NCBI GenBank assembly: GCA_964539025.1 | Contig: CAZIFA010000002.1 | Span: 248,001 to 312,000, forward strand | Length of the DNA: 64,000 bases | DNA from: Micavibrio_A sp964539025 | GTDB lineage: Bacteria; Pseudomonadota; Alphaproteobacteria; Micavibrionales; Micavibrionaceae | Direction: 5' to 3' | Part shown: positions 59,561 to 64,000 of the stretch, piece by piece | Position numbering within the stretch: position 1 is the first letter of the stretch | Layout: each line of letters begins with the position of its first letter | Made by a program: the position numbers and the translations under genes | The notes under the pieces: generated by a model | Database searches by the model: none | Told to the model about the DNA's origin: nothing | Seen by the model: only the letters and a program-made list of their open reading frames with translations

Positions 59561-60157
59561 TTATACAGGACTTTTCCGCACGTTTTTCAGCACCAGAATC
59601 CGGGCATTTTTCTCGGTTTTACTAGGGATTGCTTCATAACTGAAGCTCCATCCGGCCTGTTTTGCGGCGGTAATTTCGGCCTGCCAGTTCTCGCCCTTGG
59701 GAAAGATCATCGTCGCCGTTTCGGCCCATGGATGCGCGTAATTCAGGAGCGATTCTAGGCTGGCCAACGCCCGGGCCGTGACCACATCAGGGGCTGGAAG
59801 TTCGTTCGCAGCCGACTCGATCCGATTGTTTTTTATCGTGACAGTCACGCCCGTTTCACGTGAAACAGCCTGCAGGAAGGCGCATTTCTTAGCGTCCGAT
59901 TCGACCAAAGTGACACTTAGGTCTGACCTCGAGATAGCCAGAACCAATCCGGGGAATCCGGCGCCCGATCCTAAATCATAGAGAGTTTTGGCTCCCACGG
60001 GGATCAGGGGCAAAAGCTGGACTGAATCCTCGAAATGGCGGATCCAACTATCGGCCATCGTGGACGGGCTGATAAGATTGATCTTTTCCTGCCATTTTAA
60101 AAGAAGCGCTTGATAGGCCCGAAGAACAGCTTCAGTTTCACGTGAAACGCCGTCCAT
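59561..60157 (-). CDS. rsmG: 16S rRNA m7G527 methyltransferase RsmG (GidB)
   Basis: A 198-residue SAM methyltransferase modifying G527 of 16S rRNA; loss gives low-level streptomycin resistance. The SAM-binding motif is LYDLGSGAGFPGLVLAI, followed by VESDAKKCAFL. The start ATG overlaps the mnmG stop by one base (TGATG). Two parS palindromes lie in the coding sequence, each read as Val-Ser-Arg-Glu-Thr (residues 4-8 and near residue 100). Confidence 0.96.
   Translation of the reverse strand: MDGVSRETEAVLRAYQALLLKWQEKINLISPSTMADSWIRHFEDSVQLLPLIPVGAKTLYDLGSGAGFPGLVLAISRSDLSVTLVESDAKKCAFLQAVSRETGVTVTIKNNRIESAANELPAPDVVTARALASLESLLNYAHPWAETATMIFPKGENWQAEITAAKQAGWSFSYEAIPSKTEKNARILVLKNVRKSPV
59852..59867. 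other. parS site 2, inside rsmG
   Basis: CGTTTCACGTGAAACA matches the consensus in 15 of 16 positions, with the 14-base palindromic core intact. On the coding strand it encodes VSRET within rsmG. Confidence 0.92.
60134..60149. other. parS site 3, at the start of rsmG
   Basis: AGTTTCACGTGAAACG: the 14-base core GTTTCACGTGAAAC is perfect, only the outer bases differ. It lies just after the rsmG start and encodes VSRET at residues 4-8. Confidence 0.9.
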
Positions 60158-62034
60158 CAGGCGGCTTTCTTGGCCCGCTTGACATAGCGGAGCAGGGAAA
60201 TCACGGCGGCGGGCGTTACGCCTGGAATTCTGGCGGCTGCGCCCAGCGTGGCGGGGCGGATTTTCTCCAGTTTTTGCCGAATTTCGGTCGAAAGCGTGCC
60301 TATATCGGCATAATCCAGCGTTGCTGGCAGGACCATGGATTCTTCCCTGCGGAAGGCGTCGATATCGATTTGTTGGCGTTCCGTATAGCCGGAATAGAGC
60401 GAGTCGATTTCCACCTGCTCGCGAATTGCGGGCGCGATTTGGCCGATTTCTGGCCAGATTGCGGATAGATCGTCCCAGCCTATATCTGGGTAGGATAAAA
60501 GCTCAAAAGCGTTCCTGCGGCGGCCGTCTTTATTGACTATTACGCCCTGTTTTTCGAGTTCGTTCGGCGTGGCGGTCAGGGTTTCGCGCATCATTGTATG
60601 AGCGGCAGCCAAAGCGGTCTTTTTGTCATTCCAGACATTAGCCCGTTCAGAACTGGCAAAACTGCGATCAATGGCTTTATCGGTCAGGCGCTGATCGGCG
60701 TTATCGGCGCGCAGGGTCAGACGATATTCCGCCCGGGAGGTGAACATCCGGTATGGCTCCGGCGCGCCGCGGGTAATCAGATCGTCGACCAGAACCCCGA
60801 TATAGGCCTCCGAGCGGTCGAGAATAAAAGGGGTCATCGTTTCACGTGAAACAGCCCCAGCCAGAATGGCGGCGTTCAGGCCCGCGATAAGGCCTTGTGC
60901 GGCCGCCTCTTCATACCCCGTGGTGCCGTTGATCTGGCCAGCCATAAAAAGACCAGAAAGTCGTTTAGATTCAAGGGTTTGGCTCAAATCCCGAGGATCG
61001 CAATAGTCATATTCAATGGCATAGGCCCATTCCATTACTTTAGCGTTCTCTAATCCAGGGATAGAGGCCAGTAATTCGGTCTGAACCTCGATGGGCAGGG
61101 CGTTGGAAATTCCGTTCGGATAAATGGTGGGGTCGTCGAGGCCTTCAGGCTCCAGAAAAATCTGGTGGCGTTCTTTTTCAGCAAAGCGGACAACCTTGTC
61201 TTCGATCGACGGGCAATAGCGCGGACCCGTTCCTGCAATCTGACCCGAATACATCGGAGCACGGTGGAGATTGGCCCGGATGATATCGTGGGTTTTTTGC
61301 GTCGTGTAGGTAATGCCGCAATCGATCTGCGGCACAGTGATTTTATCGGTCATGTAAGAGAAGGGCACGGGTGGATTATCGGCCTTTTGCATCTCCAGAT
61401 TCGACCAATTAATCGTGCGGCCATCGAGGCGGGCGGGGGTACCGGTTTTCAGGCGACCTAAAGGAAATCCAAGTTTTTCAAGGGTTTGCGCCAGTCCAAT
61501 GGCTGGTTTTTCGCCCACGCGGCCGGCGGGGATTTTTTCTTCGCCGCGATGGATCAGGCCACGCAGGAACGTACCTGTCGTGATGACGACAGCCTTGGCA
61601 GCCAATTTTTTTCCATCGCCCGTGATAACGCCGACAACGCTCCCGTCCTTTAAAATCAAGTCTTCTGCGCCGCCTTCGAGCAGCGTGAGGTTGGGATATT
61701 CACGCAGCAGGCGCTGCATATTTTCGCGGTAAAGTTTGCGGTCCGCTTGGCTTCTCGGGCCGCGCACGGCAGGACCTTTCGAGGCGTTGAGCATGCGGAA
61801 CTGGATGCCCGCCTTATCGATCACGCGGCCCATAATGCCATCGAGCGCGTCGATTTCGCGTACCAGATGGCCTTTGCCAAGCCCGCCTATAGCGGGATTG
61901 CAGGACATGACGCCGATAGTGTCGAGCCTATGGGTGAGAAGGGCGGTTTTCGAGCCAAAACGTGCGGCTGCGGCTGCGGCTTCACAGCCCGCATGTCCGC
62001 CGCCGATCACAATGACGTCAAAGCCCGCATTCAT
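60157..62034 (-). CDS. mnmG: tRNA uridine modification enzyme MnmG (GidA)
   Basis: A 625-residue FAD-dependent enzyme working with MnmE to add the carboxymethylaminomethyl group to wobble uridine 34. It starts with the FAD motif VIVIGGGHAGCEAAAAAARF, has SCNPAIGGLGKGHLVREIDA, the catalytic region GTGPRYCPSIEDK, and the C-terminal helical domain. The frame extends to 62286, but those 84 codons are not family-like; the ATG at 62034 starts the conserved sequence. One parS lies in the coding region, read as VSRET. Its stop overlaps rsmG by one base. Confidence 0.97.
   Translation of the reverse strand: MNAGFDVIVIGGGHAGCEAAAAAARFGSKTALLTHRLDTIGVMSCNPAIGGLGKGHLVREIDALDGIMGRVIDKAGIQFRMLNASKGPAVRGPRSQADRKLYRENMQRLLREYPNLTLLEGGAEDLILKDGSVVGVITGDGKKLAAKAVVITTGTFLRGLIHRGEEKIPAGRVGEKPAIGLAQTLEKLGFPLGRLKTGTPARLDGRTINWSNLEMQKADNPPVPFSYMTDKITVPQIDCGITYTTQKTHDIIRANLHRAPMYSGQIAGTGPRYCPSIEDKVVRFAEKERHQIFLEPEGLDDPTIYPNGISNALPIEVQTELLASIPGLENAKVMEWAYAIEYDYCDPRDLSQTLESKRLSGLFMAGQINGTTGYEEAAAQGLIAGLNAAILAGAVSRETMTPFILDRSEAYIGVLVDDLITRGAPEPYRMFTSRAEYRLTLRADNADQRLTDKAIDRSFASSERANVWNDKKTALAAAHTMMRETLTATPNELEKQGVIVNKDGRRRNAFELLSYPDIGWDDLSAIWPEIGQIAPAIREQVEIDSLYSGYTERQQIDIDAFRREESMVLPATLDYADIGTLSTEIRQKLEKIRPATLGAAARIPGVTPAAVISLLRYVKRAKKAA
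60838..60853. other. parS site 4, inside mnmG
   Basis: CGTTTCACGTGAAACA, identical to site 2, with the perfect 14-base core. It encodes VSRET within mnmG (LAGAVSRETMTPF). It is the outermost of the four sites, about 700 bases from site 3. Confidence 0.92.
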
Positions 62035-62115
62035 GGCGCACCTATACTCTTTTTTTCCAAAGCTTTCTATAGTATTTTCATATGAGAAGTCAGGGGGTTG
62101 GGGGTTCTCCTTACC

Positions 62116-62688
62116 ATGTCCACGCTTAGCGATGATTTTGCACCTATCGTAAAGACGCCGTCCGATCTCGATCGTATCAGCGCGGTGGCGTTTGCGATTA
62201 ACGCCTTTATAACCCCGGGTAAAAAGGTTGATCGTGATATGCTTGGCGTTCTTGCGCACATTACAAATCAAGGCGTGGCCATTCATTATATCGCCGACGA
62301 CCGCGCCTGGGAAAGTTTTAAACCACTACGCCGAGAGATGAGCTTCCTTGGAATACAGATCGGCACCACATGGATGCGCGATACGTTCGCGCAAGGTGTG
62401 ACAAGTAGCAAGCAATCCATATTTTTATGGGACAAAAATACAGATCGTGCACTCACGGATTGGGCAAAGATTCACATCAATCCCGATCAAGAACATGTGC
62501 GCAAATTTATAAAAGCCCGCGTATATCTTAATACACCGGCGCCGGACAAAACGCTTTCAGCTTCGTTTTCTGCCTCTGGCACAGAACTAGATCTGCCTGT
62601 TTCTTCTTATCCGACCCAGTATGTATCCGACCGGCCCCGCATCGATGCGGGGCAGCTTGATCGCAAGCCTGCTTCACGCCCAACTTAA
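62116..62688 (+). CDS. Unknown protein between mnmG and mnmE, opposite strand
   Basis: A 190-residue protein starting MSTLSDDFAPIVKTPSDLDR. I recognise no family; it is soluble, with a hydrophobic stretch ISAVAFAINAFI near residue 25, tryptophan-containing middle (TTWMRDTFAQ, FLWDKNTD) and a proline/serine-rich end. The frame begins at 62098 (TTG), but the ATG at 62116 is more likely. It is transcribed against mnmE and mnmG, divergent from mnmG (81 bases) and convergent with mnmE (7 bases). Not part of the usual cluster. Confidence 0.6.
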   Translation: MSTLSDDFAPIVKTPSDLDRISAVAFAINAFITPGKKVDRDMLGVLAHITNQGVAIHYIADDRAWESFKPLRREMSFLGIQIGTTWMRDTFAQGVTSSKQSIFLWDKNTDRALTDWAKIHINPDQEHVRKFIKARVYLNTPAPDKTLSASFSASGTELDLPVSSYPTQYVSDRPRIDAGQLDRKPASRPT

Positions 62689-62695
62689 ATCTGGA

Positions 62696-64000
62696 TTACT
62701 TCCCGATACAAAAATCTTTGAAGATCACATCGAGCAAATCTTCTACATCGACGCGGCCTGTGATGCGCCCGAGCGCTCCAGCCGCGATACGGAGCTGTTC
62801 AGCTTTAAGTTCGGGGCGGACTTCCGATAAAGCTTCTTCCAGTTTTTTCACACATTCCTGTAACGCGGCGCGGTGACGTTCGCGGGTTAGAGAAGGTGTG
62901 TCGCGCGATACGGCGTAGAGTGATTGGATTTTTTTGGTGAGCGCATTTAGCAACACATCGATATTTTCACCCGTGCTATTCGATATAACCACGGTGTCAT
63001 CCTGAGCAATAGCGAAGGATCCCATGAGATCCTTCAGTCGCTGCGCTCCTTCAGGATGACAGAGGTCTTTTTTGGTAATCACAACAAGGCTTTTGTCATT
63101 CACCAGATCGAGCGTGTGTTTATGCGGCTGAGTCGTGCCGTCGAACACAAGAATGCGCAAATCCGCATCGTCCGCCCTAGCCAGTGCGCGTTTTATGCCT
63201 TCGGATTCAATCGCGGCGTGATCGCCTCCGTCTGTATTTGTACGAAGTCCCGCTGTGTCGGCGATAATGACGGGATAGCCCGCCAGATCGAGATGGGCTT
63301 CGATCACATCGCGTGTCGTGCCCGCCGTTGGCGAGACGATGGCAACATCGCGCTTTGCCAGCACATTAAGAAGCGATGATTTACCCGCGTTGGGCGCGCC
63401 CAAAATCGTGATATGGATTCCATCGCGCAGCCGTTCGCCCCGGCGATTGTCGTTTAAGTGTGCAGAGATTTCACCCCGCAATTTTTCCAACGCCGGGTGC
63501 GTTTTCATGATTTCGGAATCCGGGACATCTTCATCAGGGAAATCGATCACAGCCTCTATATAGGCCATGGATTTGATGAGCCTCGCGCGCCAATCTTCAT
63601 ACAAGTTGAACAACGCGCCGCCCATTTGCGAGAGCGCCTGTTCGCGCTGCATTTGCGTTTGCGCGTCGATCAGATCGGCAATGGCTTCGGCTTCGGTCAA
63701 ATCCATTTTGCCGTTTTCAAAGGCACGGCGCGTAAATTCACCGTGGCTGGCGGGCCGATGCCCTTCGAACATGGCCAATGTTTTCAAAAGCGCGTCGAGC
63801 ACTGCAGGCGATCCGTGTATGTGATATTCGACGACATCTTCGCCGGTGAAAGAGGCTGGGCCAGCAAACGGGATAACCAGCGCCTGATCGATCAGATTGC
63901 CCGCGTTATCGCGCAGCGGTCTAAAAAGCGCCTGACGCGGTTCGATTGCGCCATCCAGCTTCGCGATTTTTTTTAAAGAGGACAGCGCGCCCGGTCCCGA
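62696..64000 (-). CDS. mnmE: tRNA modification GTPase MnmE (TrmE), N-terminus outside window
   Basis: The frame runs to the right edge; the first residues in the window include FTGEDVVEYHIHGSPAVLDA, part of the folate-binding N-terminal domain. The GTPase domain has G1 GAPNAGKSS, G2 TAGTTRD, G3 DTAGLR and G4 TKKD, and the protein ends in the essential FCIGK. With MnmG it modifies wobble uridine of tRNA. Between G4 and the next conserved piece (SNSTGENIDVLL) lies CHPEGAQRL...SFAIAQDD, encoded by a palindromic repeat. The reading frame is kept. Starts such as 63802 are internal and should not be used. Confidence 0.96.
   Translation of the reverse strand, partial: SGPGALSSLKKIAKLDGAIEPRQALFRPLRDNAGNLIDQALVIPFAGPASFTGEDVVEYHIHGSPAVLDALLKTLAMFEGHRPASHGEFTRRAFENGKMDLTEAEAIADLIDAQTQMQREQALSQMGGALFNLYEDWRARLIKSMAYIEAVIDFPDEDVPDSEIMKTHPALEKLRGEISAHLNDNRRGERLRDGIHITILGAPNAGKSSLLNVLAKRDVAIVSPTAGTTRDVIEAHLDLAGYPVIIADTAGLRTNTDGGDHAAIESEGIKRALARADDADLRILVFDGTTQPHKHTLDLVNDKSLVVITKKDLCHPEGAQRLKDLMGSFAIAQDDTVVISNSTGENIDVLLNALTKKIQSLYAVSRDTPSLTRERHRAALQECVKKLEEALSEVRPELKAEQLRIAAGALGRITGRVDVEDLLDVIFKDFCIGK
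62996..63060. repeat. 65-bp palindromic repeat in frame inside mnmE
   Basis: The ends GTCATCCTGA (62996-63005) and TCAGGATGAC (63051-63060) are perfect 10-base inverted repeats. Inside, AGCGAAGGATC and GATCCTTCAGTCGCT pair around CCATGA. The sequence class (GTCATCCTGA-GGAGCGCAGCGA...) is a widespread intergenic repeat in proteobacteria, here within the mnmE coding sequence. It adds about 22 residues between the G4 motif and the following strand. Confidence 0.85.

Noticed and set aside
1..64000. A defence island or toxin-antitoxin operon spanning the 3-9 kb accessory region.
   Set aside because: Apart from the self-inhibited Fic protein and the orphan Rap1a-like protein, no nuclease, restriction or paired antitoxin gene could be identified, so I describe the genes singly rather than as a system.

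Overview
The window looks like chromosomal DNA of a Gram-negative alphaproteobacterium of roughly balanced GC content. The strongest argument is the right-hand block, which preserves the usual alphaproteobacterial order yggS - DUF3576 lipoprotein - leuS - lptE - holA / parB - parA - rsmG - mnmG - mnmE. Supporting signs are lptE and two glycosyltransferases of the kind that build LPS (outer membrane), an NDUFA9-like protein, monofunctional hisB, and four perfect or near-perfect parS palindromes. Such a parS cluster next to parAB usually lies close to the replication origin. I cannot name the genus.

Layout. 1-3.0 kb: the end of a KefB/YbaL-type antiporter, an MFS transporter, and a response regulator overlapping an Hpt-like protein. 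3.0-9.1 kb: an accessory stretch, visibly AT-rich at 4.0-5.2 kb. It holds a degenerate aminoglycoside-phosphotransferase-like kinase, an unknown protein, an orphan Rap1a/Tai-like periplasmic protein, an AlpA-like DNA-binding protein, a class II Fic protein behind an unusual repeat-rich promoter, and the remains of a serine-recombinase element (truncated recombinase, DUF2924 protein, 52-residue leader protein). It ends next to tRNA-Ser(GGA). 9.1-25.7 kb: housekeeping and envelope genes: two LPS-type glycosyltransferases, an ArsR/SqrR-like regulator, gmk, rsmA-surA, a DUF1223 protein, uvrD/pcrA, AlaX, the divergent mntR/mntH pair with a double operator, a diguanylate cyclase and a LOG-family enzyme. 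25.9-35.8 kb: phospholipid synthesis (psd-pssA plus an odd CDP-alcohol transferase), comM/yifB, a GT2 plus polytopic membrane protein pair, and a GH13 glucosidase. 35.8-42.3 kb: a histidine cluster broken into three units: hisA-hisF-(HAD-like)-hisE, hisH-GNAT, and convergent hisD/hisB. 42.3-50.1 kb: TerC/Alx-like transporter, Smr protein, several unrecognised proteins, yggS and a strongly expressed-looking porin. 50.4-64.0 kb: the conserved leuS-to-mnmE block.

The conserved block is interrupted by extra genes on the opposite strand or of unknown family (53.8-54.9 kb, 55.7-56.1 kb, 57.1-57.6 kb, 62.1-62.7 kb). A palindromic repeat sits in frame inside mnmE. Long hairpin repeats lie in three intergenic spaces. 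A strong -35/-10 pair in front of a foldable 140-base non-coding stretch between lptE and the next gene suggests a small RNA or leader.

All family assignments were made by reading motifs in the translated sequence; no database search was run. No complete, obviously new multi-gene system was found. The best leads are the Fic element with its phased repeats, the palindromic insertion in MnmE, the HAD-like gene inside the his cluster, and the candidate RNA at 55.5 kb.
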